DNA of 64,000 nucleotides from JAZDRH01 sp047470865 (GTDB taxonomy: Bacteria; Pseudomonadota; Gammaproteobacteria; Pseudomonadales; Pseudomonadaceae): the NCBI RefSeq assembly GCF_047470865.1, contig NZ_JAZDRH010000002.1, positions 124,001-188,000 of the forward strand, given 5' to 3'. The position numbers were made by a program, and so were the translations under genes. The notes beneath the pieces are model-generated. The model worked only from the letters and a program-made list of their open reading frames with translations. It did not search any database and was not told where the DNA came from. Positions 1 through 8,357 of this stretch are shown piece after piece (position 1 is the stretch's first letter; each line of letters begins with the position of its first letter).

Positions 1-315
1 GGCTTTTACCCCTGTTGTAGGATCATGTTCGCATTGGTTTTCACGAATCAGATAATTAAATAAACCACGCAACGCTGAGAGTAGCCTTGCGAGGCTGCGG
101 CTAGATAAGCCTTCTCGGTGCAATTGTGCAATAAGCACTCGTACTGTTGCCGTTTGCACTTCCTGCCAATGTTCGATGCCTTGCGTTAGCAAAATAGCTA
201 AAATCTTTTCTAAATCTGACGCATAGGCTTCTAGGGTATGTTCAGAAACCTGTTTTTCATTTCGAAGATAACGCATATAAAGCGTTAGCTGATTATAAAG
301 ATGCTCGTCATTCAT
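1..315 (-). CDS. xerC: Tyrosine recombinase XerC, N-terminal part (runs off the window)
   Basis: The minus frame from the ATG at 313-315 stays open to the window edge and gives 105 residues beginning MNDEHLYNQL. This is the N-terminal core-binding (SAM-like) domain of XerC, with the typical stretches VSEHTLEAYASDLEK and SSRSLARLLSALRGLF. The catalytic domain lies outside the window. XerC works with XerD to resolve chromosome dimers at dif. The start codon shares one base with the stop of the upstream DUF484 gene (TAATG), so translation is probably coupled, as in the dapF-DUF484-xerC cluster of pseudomonads. Confidence 0.9.
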   Translation of the reverse strand, partial: MNDEHLYNQLTLYMRYLRNEKQVSEHTLEAYASDLEKILAILLTQGIEHWQEVQTATVRVLIAQLHREGLSSRSLARLLSALRGLFNYLIRENQCEHDPTTGVKA

Positions 316-998
316 TATTTTACAATACGAACGGTAGCGCACAATTCAGGCAATAGGCGCGCAAAAACTTGGGCAATATAGCGTAAAAACAAAGTATCAA
401 CTTGACTGTTATAGTGGTTAGGATCAGCACTACCAATAGCAATCACACCATAAAGCTGCTGATACTCGATGGCAACCACTGCTGCAGAGCCTACCTCTTT
501 GCCTTGCTCTTTACCAAATAAAAACTCTAGCTCTACTGGGCGCAGCAAACCGCACATACTTTTTTCCGTGCTATTAAGCACACTATTTATTGCCGCTTTT
601 GCTTTCGCTAAACTTTCTGTACGCCCAACGGCCACCGGCTGTTCAGCAAATAAAATCAAACTAAAAAAGGGGACTTTAAAGATATGACGCATATGTTCAT
701 CAATGCAGCCTATCGCATCTTCTATACTTTGCGCATCCAGCATCTCTAACAATAAGCGGCGGGTTTTATCAAATAAGCGATCATTGTCACGTGCAACACG
801 CATCAAATGGCTTAAACGCTTACGCATTTCATCATTGCGCTGTCGCAGTACTGTTAACTGGCGCTCTACCAAAGACACTGAGGTGCCACGCACATGTGGA
901 ATTTGCAGGTTCGCTAAGACGTCATCATGCTCAGCAAAAAAATGAGGATTTTGCAGTAGGTATTCGGCTACTTGCTCTGCGGTTAATGCCTTACTCAT
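315..998 (-). CDS. DUF484 family protein
   Basis: A 227-residue protein of the DUF484 family, normally encoded between dapF and xerC in gammaproteobacteria. It begins with a motif typical of the family (LTAEQVAEYLLQNPHFF, residues 5-21), then a probable coiled coil (about 45-75), and a GAF-like alpha/beta domain over roughly residues 85-215. The exact biochemical role is not established; the GAF-like fold suggests ligand or protein binding. It overlaps dapF by four bases upstream and xerC by one base downstream, which indicates one polycistronic mRNA. Confidence 0.88.
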   Translation of the reverse strand: MSKALTAEQVAEYLLQNPHFFAEHDDVLANLQIPHVRGTSVSLVERQLTVLRQRNDEMRKRLSHLMRVARDNDRLFDKTRRLLLEMLDAQSIEDAIGCIDEHMRHIFKVPFFSLILFAEQPVAVGRTESLAKAKAAINSVLNSTEKSMCGLLRPVELEFLFGKEQGKEVGSAAVVAIEYQQLYGVIAIGSADPNHYNSQVDTLFLRYIAQVFARLLPELCATVRIVK

Positions 999-1825
999 AA
1001 GCGAATATGCCCTTCATAAACTCGAGTTGCTGGGCCTGTCATATAAACAGCTTGCCCTTCTCCTTGCCACTCAATAGTTAGCCGCCCACCTGGCAGCTCA
1101 ATATCAACTGGAGATTGCATCCAGCCTTGTTTAATGGCAACCACTGCAGCAGCACAAGCGCCGCTTCCACAGGCTTGGGTCTCACCTACGCCACGCTCCC
1201 ACACGCGTAACTGAGCGCTATGCATACTATCGACCTGCAAAAAGCCTACATTCACTTTTTTAGGGAAAACTGGGTGTGTTTCCACTTGCGGCCCAATATG
1301 CGTTACAGCCGCTAATTCAATATTATCAACACGCATAACCGCATGTGGATTCCCCATAGACAACGCGCTAAAGGCAATGCTTTGCTGTGCTAGTTGTAAA
1401 TGGTAGTTTGCCTGACGTGCGGGCATATTAAGAGGAATTTCCTCTAATTCAAAACGCGGCAGCCCCATGTTGACGCGAACATAACCATCGGCTCGTACGT
1501 GCAGTTCAAGAATGCCGCTTTTCGTTTCAACACGAATCTGTTGTTTAGTGGTTAAGCGCTTATCTAAAACAAAACGAGCAAAGCAACGTGCACCGTTACC
1601 ACATTGCTCTACTTCAGTTCCATCCGCATTAAAAATACGATAACGAAAATCAACATCAGGGCGCGTAGGCACTTCAACCACGAGTAGCTGATCAAAGCCA
1701 ACACCCGTATGGCGATTGCTCCATTGACGGATTAGACGGCTAGATAGGTGCGCATATTGCGTCACCAAATCTATCACCATAAAGTCATTACCTAAGCCAT
1801 GCATTTTGCTAAAGCGCAACAGCAT
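995..1825 (-). CDS. dapF: Diaminopimelate epimerase
   Basis: A 276-residue cytoplasmic enzyme that interconverts LL- and meso-diaminopimelate, the last step before lysine and the source of the peptidoglycan cross-linking residue. The two catalytic cysteines are visible at residue 75 (in EQCGNGARC) and residue 219 (in ETQACGSGAC), and the N-terminal FSKMHGLGNDF signature is intact. Length is normal for the family. It lies four bases downstream of lysA, so both lysine steps are in one transcription unit with DUF484 and xerC following. Confidence 0.97.
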   Translation of the reverse strand: MLLRFSKMHGLGNDFMVIDLVTQYAHLSSRLIRQWSNRHTGVGFDQLLVVEVPTRPDVDFRYRIFNADGTEVEQCGNGARCFARFVLDKRLTTKQQIRVETKSGILELHVRADGYVRVNMGLPRFELEEIPLNMPARQANYHLQLAQQSIAFSALSMGNPHAVMRVDNIELAAVTHIGPQVETHPVFPKKVNVGFLQVDSMHSAQLRVWERGVGETQACGSGACAAAVVAIKQGWMQSPVDIELPGGRLTIEWQGEGQAVYMTGPATRVYEGHIRL

Positions 1826-1829
1826 TGTT

Positions 1830-3077
1830 TTACTCCGGCAAGAGGCTCTCGTGAGTGAATAATTCTTCTAATTGTTCACGACGACGTACTTCGTACACTT
1901 TATCAGCATCAACCATGACTTCTGCCGCACGAGTACGCGTATTGTAGTTAGAGCTCATCACAAAACCATAAGCGCCTGCGGAACACACGGCTAAAAGGTC
2001 GCCTGCGGCCAAGGTTAAACTTCTGTCTTTAGCAATAAAATCGCCAGTTTCACAAATAGGTCCCACTACATCGTAGTTCTCTGCTGCGCCTTCCCGTTCA
2101 GCTACAGGCACTACATCCTGCCAAGCTTCATACAATGCTGGACGAATTAAGTCATTCATTGCGGCATCAATAATGGCAAAGTTTTTATGCTGGTTTTTTT
2201 TCAGATACTCAACCTTGGTTAATAACACCCCCGCATTGGCGCAGATATACCGTCCTGGTTCAAATATCAAGGAAAGATTACGTCCTGCAATACGCTCACG
2301 TACTTTGGCCATATATTCTGAAGCGCAAGGTGGCTGTTCATCACTGTAGCGCACGCCTAAACCGCCACCCAAATCCAGATGCTCAAGCATTATGCCTTGC
2401 TCAGCTAAACGATCAACTAACAGCAAAACGCGATCAAGTGCGTCTAAAAATGGGGCTAAACTGGTGAGCTGTGAGCCAATATGGCAGTCCACTCCAATAA
2501 TTTTTAAGTTGGGCATTTTGGCTGCTTTCTCATAAACAGCGAGTGCCTTATCAATTTCAATGCCAAACTTGTTCTCTTTTAAACCTGTAGAAATATAAGG
2601 GTGGGTTCCAGCGTCAACATCAGGATTAACACGTAAAGAAATAGACGCTTTTAGTTGCATTTGGGCGGCAATGTCCTGCAAGCGTTCAAGCTCTGCTTCA
2701 GATTCTACGTTAAAGCAATGCACTCCGACTTCAAGCGCACGGCGCATATCATCCACTGTTTTACCTACACCAGAAAAGACTACGCGCTCTGGCTTACCAC
2801 CAGCGGCTAAGACTCGCTCTAGCTCACCACGAGAGACAATATCAAAACCTGAACCTAAACGCGCTAGCACATTTAGTACTGCAAGGTTTGAGTTGGCTTT
2901 TACTGAAAAACAAACCATGGCCGATACACCTTCAAGTGAGTCGGCATAGGTTTTATATTGCTGTTCTAAATGCGCACGAGAATACACATAGGTTGGCGTA
3001 CCAAACTCAGCTGCAATTTGGCTTAAAGCAACCTGCTCTACAAATAACTGCCCATTACGTCTTGAAAATACTTGCAT
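1830..3077 (-). CDS. lysA: Diaminopimelate decarboxylase
   Basis: A PLP-dependent fold-III decarboxylase that converts meso-diaminopimelate to L-lysine. The pyridoxal-binding lysine is K60 in CFSVKANSN, followed by the HIGSQ, LDLGGGLG and EPGRYICANAG phosphate and substrate motifs. I chose the ATG at 3077 (MQVFSRRNGQ, 415 aa) over an in-frame GTG 12 bases upstream. The family normally starts just before this point, and the AAGG Shine-Dalgarno-like stretch sits immediately against the GTG, too close to serve it. The gene is preceded by lptM on the same strand. Confidence 0.96.
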   Translation of the reverse strand: MQVFSRRNGQLFVEQVALSQIAAEFGTPTYVYSRAHLEQQYKTYADSLEGVSAMVCFSVKANSNLAVLNVLARLGSGFDIVSRGELERVLAAGGKPERVVFSGVGKTVDDMRRALEVGVHCFNVESEAELERLQDIAAQMQLKASISLRVNPDVDAGTHPYISTGLKENKFGIEIDKALAVYEKAAKMPNLKIIGVDCHIGSQLTSLAPFLDALDRVLLLVDRLAEQGIMLEHLDLGGGLGVRYSDEQPPCASEYMAKVRERIAGRNLSLIFEPGRYICANAGVLLTKVEYLKKNQHKNFAIIDAAMNDLIRPALYEAWQDVVPVAEREGAAENYDVVGPICETGDFIAKDRSLTLAAGDLLAVCSAGAYGFVMSSNYNTRTRAAEVMVDADKVYEVRRREQLEELFTHESLLPE

Positions 3078-3091
3078 AAATCTTAGCACCC

Positions 3092-3232
3092 TTAAAGTCC
3101 GTAGCGGTCTTTCTTATGTTTTTGTGCAGCTTCAGGATCATTAGGATCGTATAAATCGCCTTTTTGACCACAAGCCGTGATAGAACCAAACGCAATAATC
3201 AGGAGTAAAAATGGAAGCAAGATGCGCTTCAT
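3092..3232 (-). CDS. lptM: LptM/LppL small lipoprotein
   Basis: A 46-residue lipoprotein. The sequence starts MKRILLPFLLLIIAFGSITA followed by the lipobox cysteine at position 21 and then GQKGDLYDP, the conserved motif of the LptM (YifL/LppL) family. Members lie directly upstream of lysA in pseudomonads, and in E. coli LptM assists maturation of the LptD/LptE lipopolysaccharide translocon. It ends 14 bases before the lysA start and heads the lysA-dapF operon. It is divergent from cyaY, so the 118 bases between them must hold both promoters. Confidence 0.9.
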   Translation of the reverse strand: MKRILLPFLLLIIAFGSITACGQKGDLYDPNDPEAAQKHKKDRYGL

Positions 3233-3350
3233 AATAAAATCCTTTGACTTAGCAAATAATTAACCGAGTATAACCAGCACTCATTCTCTTGCCTATGTGT
3301 AACTTGCATTGGTTACACACAAGTTGGCAAAAATCAGATAAGGAAACACC

Positions 3351-3683
3351 ATGAGCCTCAGCGAAGCACAATTTCATGCACTAGTTGATAACGTTCAAAC
3401 CACTATTGAAGACACCTTCGATGATAGCGGTATTGATGTTGATCTAATTAACAGCGGCGGAATTTTAACTGTTGTTTTTGCCAACAACTCGCAACTCATT
3501 ATTTCTCGCCAAGAGCCATTAAAACAGATTTGGGTGGCCGCACGCAGTGGTGGATTTCATTTTGACTATAACTTACAAGAACAGCAGTGGTTTTGCTCTA
3601 ATGCCAATGCAGACTTAGCGAGTTTTCTCAGTAAAGCAACGCAAGAACAAGCCAGTGAAACTATCCTATTTTATGATCTGTAA
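3351..3683 (+). CDS. cyaY: Frataxin-like iron donor CyaY
   Basis: A 110-residue bacterial frataxin. The acidic N-terminal helix is present (DTFDDSGIDVD, residues 24-34), followed by the beta-sheet core with QIWVAARSGGFHF and WFCS. CyaY binds iron on its acidic face and modulates the IscS/IscU iron-sulphur assembly machine. Its position divergent from lptM-lysA is the normal one in Pseudomonas. An intrinsic terminator follows at about 3770. Confidence 0.94.
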   Translation: MSLSEAQFHALVDNVQTTIEDTFDDSGIDVDLINSGGILTVVFANNSQLIISRQEPLKQIWVAARSGGFHFDYNLQEQQWFCSNANADLASFLSKATQEQASETILFYDL

Positions 3684-3769
3684 CGGATTTACAGTTTTTT
3701 TGATCTACACCACTTGCTTATTTAAGCCGCTATGATAGTTTGTTGATTATCGAATTTAAACTTATCTGC

Positions 3770-3800
3770 AAAACCCCGTCTTTTTGGCGGGGTTTTGTCT
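3770..3800 (+). terminator. Rho-independent terminator between cyaY and rnk
   Basis: An AAAACCCC arm and its complement GGGGTTTT flank an 11-base loop, followed by a T-rich tract (TTTTGTCTTTTTT). It probably ends the cyaY transcript. Because it lies only about 35 bases upstream of the rnk ribosome-binding site, rnk must either start downstream of it or read through it. Confidence 0.75.
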
Positions 3801-3845
3801 TTTTTACTATTCAAACTTAGACATAAGTTTATAGGAGTCATACCT

Positions 3846-4253
3846 ATGAGCGATAAACCAGCTATTACTATTACACGGCTAGACATGCAGCGCTTAGAAA
3901 AACTACTTGATAGCCTAGAGGATTTCACCCCAGCGGCCGAAGCACTAGAACAAGAGCTCGCACGTGCCAATGTGGTCAGCCATCAAGAGATTCCAGCAGG
4001 CATTGTAACGATGAACTCGCGTGTACATTGCCGTGAAGAAGCCAGCGGAAAAGATTACACACTCACTGTAGTCTATCCACAAGATGCTGGTAAAGAAGGC
4101 ACTGTTTCGATTTTAGCCCCTATTGGCAGCGCCTTATTAGGTTTAGCGGTAGGCCAACAAATTGACTGGAACACGCCAGGTGGAAAGGTCATTAAGCTCA
4201 CCTTGCTAAATGTTGAATATCAACCTGAAGCAGCTGGTGATTTTACCCTCTAA
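3846..4253 (+). CDS. rnk: Regulator of nucleoside diphosphate kinase
   Basis: A 135-residue protein of the Rnk family (N-terminal helical Rnk_N plus a GreA/GreB C-terminal FKBP-like domain). The C-terminal part shows the family's pattern VSILAPIGSALLGLAVGQQIDW. Rnk was described as affecting nucleoside diphosphate kinase levels and growth-phase traits in Pseudomonas, and its GreA-like fold suggests an RNA-polymerase contact. I use the ATG at 3846 because GGAG sits at 3834 with suitable spacing; longer in-frame starts would fall inside the terminator upstream. A strong terminator follows. Confidence 0.92.
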   Translation: MSDKPAITITRLDMQRLEKLLDSLEDFTPAAEALEQELARANVVSHQEIPAGIVTMNSRVHCREEASGKDYTLTVVYPQDAGKEGTVSILAPIGSALLGLAVGQQIDWNTPGGKVIKLTLLNVEYQPEAAGDFTL

Positions 4254-4254
4254 C

Positions 4255-4290
4255 AAAAATGGCGCTTGATTAAGTTCAGCGCCATTTTTT
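4255..4290 (+). terminator. Intrinsic terminator of rnk
   Basis: Inverted repeat AAAATGGCGCT / AGCGCCATTTT with an 11-base loop, running directly into TTTTTTG. It begins within a few bases of the rnk stop codon. Confidence 0.85.
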
Positions 4291-4326
4291 GTTAGTGACT
4301 ATCGCCAATAACTATTAAAAGCTGTA

Positions 4327-4521
4327 CTACCAGCGCACAGGTTCACTGGGTTTAAAACGCGATCGGGTCACACACTTATCAGCAAATTCTGTTCGAATTC
4401 GCTTATCCATTTTTTCAATTTTTGCGGTTTCACAGTTTTCATCATTCACTTCTGGTGGTACTGGCTCAGCACAACCTACAAAGAATAAAGCACCTAAACT
4501 AAGTAAAATAATTTTTTGCAT
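4327..4521 (-). CDS. Small lipoprotein of unknown function
   Basis: A 64-residue predicted lipoprotein. The N-terminus MQKIILLSLGALFFVGC is a short type II signal peptide with the lipobox FVGC (Cys17). The mature part has two more cysteines (in ENCETAK and DKCVTR), probably forming a disulphide, and a basic middle. I do not recognise a family. It is separated from the upstream TIGR02647 gene by a terminator, so it probably has its own promoter. Confidence 0.7.
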   Translation of the reverse strand: MQKIILLSLGALFFVGCAEPVPPEVNDENCETAKIEKMDKRIRTEFADKCVTRSRFKPSEPVRW

Positions 4522-4552
4522 TTTTTAAGCATCCTTGCCTGAGACAGTATTT

Positions 4553-4588
4553 AAAAAAGTAAACGCCCAGATCAAACTGGGCGTTTAA
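4553..4588 (-). terminator. Intrinsic terminator of the TIGR02647 gene
   Basis: Perfect arms AAACGCCCAG / CTGGGCGTTT with a seven-base loop. Read on the minus strand it is followed by ACTTTTTT. It lies just after the stop of the 4594-4824 gene. Confidence 0.85.
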
Positions 4589-4593
4589 TAGGA

Positions 4594-4824
4594 TTATTTT
4601 AGAATCTGGAGTAATGCGTGTACATGCTCTACCGCTTCAATCCCCAAGCTGGTTAACGTGCCGCCATCCACTTGATTAATAAGCCCTTTATCAAACAAAC
4701 GCTGAGCCGCTGCTACAGTATCAGCGCCAGCGCTAGAGTGAACCTTAATACCATCTTGTACGCTATCAAGCCCGTATTGACTCAAAACTTCTAGTTCAGC
4801 CAAATATTCTGCCTTCCAGTTCAT
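4594..4824 (-). CDS. TIGR02647 family protein
   Basis: A 76-residue protein matching my memory of the TIGR02647 family, found mainly in Pseudomonas and relatives and sometimes annotated as DNA-binding. The conserved core is visible: YLAELEVLSQYGLDS near the N-terminus, then AAQRLFDKGLI (residues 39-49) and LTSLGIEAVEH. The arrangement is reminiscent of a small winged-helix protein, but no function is established. It is monocistronic, with its own terminator downstream. Confidence 0.78.
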   Translation of the reverse strand: MNWKAEYLAELEVLSQYGLDSVQDGIKVHSSAGADTVAAAQRLFDKGLINQVDGGTLTSLGIEAVEHVHALLQILK

Positions 4825-4920
4825 AAGATTCGCCTCAGTGATTACAGTAGATGCAGTAAAACACGTTTACTTCATTTACAGCAATCGCTTAATTCTGTGT
4901 TAGGTCAAGGCTTTAAACAA

Positions 4921-6294
4921 TTACACCTTGTTAGCTAAGTACAGAATATTGGTAAGATAAGATGTCAGCTCATCCGTAACCTTATTTATCACATAATTCT
5001 CTAAATAAGACTGCGATTTTAGCTGTGCTTTTTGATTACTCAGGCCGCTCGGCACTGCTCCTGAATAACTAATAGACTGGTCTGATGAGTCCTTACTACG
5101 CAGAAAGTTTCTTGAATGCCTAACTTCACCAAAGGTATCTAAATTCAAAAAGAAGTCAGCTTGTTGTGTGAAATACTGTGTTACTTGCGTATAACTACGT
5201 GTCTTGCCTTGTTCATCAACATAGCTTTGCACTGTCGTTTGTGGGCTATTTCTACTTTCCTTATAACTTATGCCATACCTAATATCTAATGTAATATCAC
5301 CACGCGAATTAGGCCGTAAGAGAAAATAACTTTCACTAAACGTAGCTGAAATTACTTTTTCTATTTGGCTGTGGGCTGTTGCATTACTTTTATTCACATC
5401 TGCTTCTATGATGTAGCCCACAGTAATGACGCCTCGCGCCCAGGATTGCTTCGCTAATTCAAGGGCATTGGCATTGCCGCCATAAGGTTTGTAGATATCA
5501 TCGGCATAGATATACCACGCGCTAGCTTTGCGGTAATTAGCTTTTGTGGATGATGGCTGAGATAAGCTTCCTGCCGTTTGCAGTGCTTTATTCATTTCCT
5601 CCCCACGCCATGCTTTATCGTTCTTAATAAAACGGGCGTGACTGTCTTTATACTCGCCAAACTCTTTAAAAATTTCCTTTACTTTTGCTAGATGCTCTGC
5701 GGCTAACTTATAGTTTTTAGCCCGCTCACTGGCTAATGCATTTTGATATTCAATTTCTGCTGCCGCTAAAGCATATTTTTTCGCATATTCTTGGCTAAGC
5801 GCCTGCATATTGTTGTAATTAAAATACTTAGCTCCTGTTGCTAGCAAAAGTGCTTTTTCCTTGTATGCATAATGGCTGGTTTCAGGAACTTCCATTGCTT
5901 GCTGGTAATAGCCTTTAGCCACACTAGTTCGCAATCCCATTACGTCATAACTTTGCAAGAATATTTTAAATTCTGAGCTAAAAAATTTATTAGCTAACAG
6001 CGGATAAGCCTGTAATAACTGCTCATAACGAATAGTAGTTTGGCGCGCGGTTACACTGGGTAAGCCTTCAATGTGATCCAATGCGGTTTGCATAATGGCA
6101 ACTGTTTTTTCTCGATGACGCTCTGAAGTAAAGCGCCCCTTTTTAGTTAGATCTGTCGCCATCACCTGTAGGCTATTGACATAGTTACCTTTTTCGATTT
6201 GCCGTTTGGCTGTGTAAGATGCACAACCACTACTCAGCAGCACCACTATAAACAGTAAAATAATGGTAAAAGGCTGTTTTAACTGTTGCATCAC
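4921..6294 (-). CDS. Large lipoprotein of unknown function
   Basis: A 457-residue predicted lipoprotein. Residues 1-23 form a signal peptide ending in the lipobox LSSGC. The central part (about 130-250) is helical and rich in Ala, Tyr and Lys, with a TPR-like look (YYQQAMEVPETSHYAYKEKA). The C-terminal 170 residues are predicted mostly beta and contain VGYIIEADVNK and DITLDIRYGIS. I do not recognise the family. It has no tight operon partner: 24 bases separate it from the gene upstream at 6319. In P. aeruginosa I recall the rnk-argH interval also carrying cyaA, which is absent here. Confidence 0.72.
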   Translation of the reverse strand: MMQQLKQPFTIILLFIVVLLSSGCASYTAKRQIEKGNYVNSLQVMATDLTKKGRFTSERHREKTVAIMQTALDHIEGLPSVTARQTTIRYEQLLQAYPLLANKFFSSEFKIFLQSYDVMGLRTSVAKGYYQQAMEVPETSHYAYKEKALLLATGAKYFNYNNMQALSQEYAKKYALAAAEIEYQNALASERAKNYKLAAEHLAKVKEIFKEFGEYKDSHARFIKNDKAWRGEEMNKALQTAGSLSQPSSTKANYRKASAWYIYADDIYKPYGGNANALELAKQSWARGVITVGYIIEADVNKSNATAHSQIEKVISATFSESYFLLRPNSRGDITLDIRYGISYKESRNSPQTTVQSYVDEQGKTRSYTQVTQYFTQQADFFLNLDTFGEVRHSRNFLRSKDSSDQSISYSGAVPSGLSNQKAQLKSQSYLENYVINKVTDELTSYLTNILYLANKV

Positions 6295-6318
6295 TTCATC
6301 CTTGAAAAAAGATAAGCG

Positions 6319-6726
6319 TTAACTAGGAAGCTCCGGTAGAGCCCTTAACGCAGCCTCATAAACAGCAAGATCAAAACTACGTTTCTGTTCTAGCATACTC
6401 GCAATTTCCCAGGCCAATACCTGCGACATCAATGAAATGCTTTCTTCTCGCTCATAGCCTACCAATGTCAATTTATTCAAGGTTGCTTGTACAAATTCAG
6501 GCTCGCCAGCAGCGAGTTGGTTTTCAATAGCCTGTATCAGCTCTTGTTCAACACCTTCGTCAGTATCTATCTCTGTTTGATTCATGCTAATTTGCCCTTC
6601 ATCCAGTTGGCAGAGTACGCATTCACCGTCTGCCATTTGACTAGTTTCAACATAACGCACCCGACGAGAAGCATTTTGCCTGTCAGCAGTTATTTGAAAA
6701 CGAGCATGACGCGATTGATTGCTCAC
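6319..6726 (-). CDS. Conserved hypothetical protein downstream of argH
   Basis: A 135-residue protein that I cannot assign to a named family. A basic N-terminal 25 residues (RHARFQITADRQNASRRVRY) precede a CxxC pair (GECVLCQ, about residues 34-40), which could bind a metal or redox partner. The C-terminal half is helical and acidic (VEQELIQAIENQLAAGEPEF). It lies 14 bases after argH on the same strand, so it is likely co-transcribed with it. Nothing links it to arginine synthesis apart from position. Confidence 0.65.
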   Translation of the reverse strand: MSNQSRHARFQITADRQNASRRVRYVETSQMADGECVLCQLDEGQISMNQTEIDTDEGVEQELIQAIENQLAAGEPEFVQATLNKLTLVGYEREESISLMSQVLAWEIASMLEQKRSFDLAVYEAALRALPELPS

Positions 6727-6740
6727 TCTACCTCCTTGTT

Positions 6741-8135
6741 TTAACGTTCAGCGATGAGTTTACGGCCACGTTCAACCGCAAGACGTACTTGACGCGGCGC
6801 TGTTCCACCAATGTGGTCACGCGCATTCACTGAGCCTTCCAAAGTGAGTACTTGAAACACATCCTGCTCAATTTTATCGCTAAATTGACGTAATTCTTCC
6901 AAACTCATTTCTGCTAAGTCTTTGATGTTATCAACACCATACTTCACCGCATGCCCCACAATTTCATGGCAGTCACGGAAAGGTAAGCCTTTACCAACTA
7001 AATAATCGGCTAAGTCAGTTGCAGTTGAAAATCCACGTAAGGCGGCTTCACGCATAAAGTCTTTCTTTGGCTTAATTGCTGGCACCATATCCGCAAAAGC
7101 TCGCAGGCTATCACGTAAAGTATCAGCCGCATCAAACAAAGGCTCTTTATCTTCTTGATTGTCTTTGTTATATGCCAATGGCTGACCTTTCATTAAGGTT
7201 AATAAGCCCATTAAAGCACCAAACACACGCCCAGTTTTACCACGGACTAATTCAGGTACATCGGGATTTTTCTTTTGCGGCATGATGGAACTACCAGTGC
7301 AAAAACGATCAGGTAGATCAATAAAGCGAAACTGAGCTGAAGTCCATAACACCAATTCTTCTGAGAAGCGTGAAAGATGCATCATGGCCAAGCTAGCCGC
7401 AGAACAAAATTCAATGGCGAAATCCCTGTCTGAAACGCCATCTAATGAGTTACCTGAAATAGCTTCAAATCCAAGTAAATCACAAGTAACTGCTCGATCA
7501 ATGGGGTAGGTTGTACCTGCCAATGCAGCACTACCCAAAGGCATACGATTTACACGTTTGCGACAATCTACTAAACGCTCATAATCGCGCGACAACATTT
7601 CAAACCACGCCAATAAATGATGCCCAAAGGTAACGGGTTGCGCTGTTTGTAAATGTGTAAAACCAGGCATTATTGTTTCAGCATTGGCCTCTGCCACATC
7701 AAGCAAACCTTGCTGTAAGCGTGTAATTTCAGCAAGAATAAGGTCAATTTCATCGCGTAACCATAAGCGAATATCAGTAGCCACTTGATCGTTACGACTA
7801 CGACCTGTATGCAGTTTTTTACCGACAATACCAATACGTTCAGTTAAAACCGCTTCGATATTCATATGCACGTCTTCTAAATCAACGCGCCAATTAAACT
7901 TTCCAGCTTCAATTTCTTCACGAATAGCGTTCAAGCCTTGAACTATGCTGTCTCGTTCAGCATTTGTTAACACACCCACTTTAGCGAGCATGGTGGCATG
8001 CGCAATAGATCCCATAATGTCATGCTTATACATGCGCTTATCAAAATCTACAGAAGCTGTAAAACGGGCAACAAAAGCATCAACTGGCTCGCTAAAACGT
8101 CCACCCCATGACTGGTTAGTTTTTTCGCTACTCAT
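6741..8135 (-). CDS. argH: Argininosuccinate lyase
   Basis: A 464-residue member of the fumarase/aspartase superfamily that splits argininosuccinate into arginine and fumarate. The superfamily signature GSSIMPQKKNPD is intact, as are the first conserved region (TGRSRNDQVATDIRL) and the second (GFTHLQTAQPVTFGHH) with the catalytic histidine. N-terminus SWGGRFSEP is typical. Length is normal. It reads leftward; the 222 bases upstream hold a large hairpin (8215-8286) and the promoter region shared with the divergent pseudopilin gene. Confidence 0.97.
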   Translation of the reverse strand: MSSEKTNQSWGGRFSEPVDAFVARFTASVDFDKRMYKHDIMGSIAHATMLAKVGVLTNAERDSIVQGLNAIREEIEAGKFNWRVDLEDVHMNIEAVLTERIGIVGKKLHTGRSRNDQVATDIRLWLRDEIDLILAEITRLQQGLLDVAEANAETIMPGFTHLQTAQPVTFGHHLLAWFEMLSRDYERLVDCRKRVNRMPLGSAALAGTTYPIDRAVTCDLLGFEAISGNSLDGVSDRDFAIEFCSAASLAMMHLSRFSEELVLWTSAQFRFIDLPDRFCTGSSIMPQKKNPDVPELVRGKTGRVFGALMGLLTLMKGQPLAYNKDNQEDKEPLFDAADTLRDSLRAFADMVPAIKPKKDFMREAALRGFSTATDLADYLVGKGLPFRDCHEIVGHAVKYGVDNIKDLAEMSLEELRQFSDKIEQDVFQVLTLEGSVNARDHIGGTAPRQVRLAVERGRKLIAER

Positions 8136-8214
8136 GAATCAAGCTCTATTAAATGAAAGATAGCGCACATAATAACAAGCAAATGATGAAGAATCTTGTG
8201 CAAAATGCGATTTA

Positions 8215-8286
8215 GCCCATGCCACGTCTTGTCCTAGAAATAAAACAGCTTGAAGCTGTTTTACTAGGGGCATGCTCTATTTTTTT
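8215..8286. repeat. Three-tier hairpin in the argH / pseudopilin intergenic region
   Basis: Nested inverted repeats: CATGCC (8218-8223) with GGCATG, CCTAG (8233-8237) with CTAGG (8264-8268), and an 11-base perfect core TAAAACAGCTT (8241-8251) with its complement at 8253-8263, only one base between arms. On the plus strand it is followed by TATTTTTTTAATC, so it could act as a terminator in that direction. It is more elaborate than the other terminators here and might be the remnant of a small repeated extragenic element. Confidence 0.5.
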
Positions 8287-8357
8287 AATCTATTTATTTT
8301 CCTATTGCGCAAATACAACTAAGCTGTAAATTAGCTCACTTAAACCCAGCAAATATT

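Noticed and set aside
3700..3770. Riboswitch or attenuator leader upstream of rnk
   Set aside because: The terminator there is well explained as the end of cyaY, and I could not find a convincing promoter upstream of it or an alternative hairpin.
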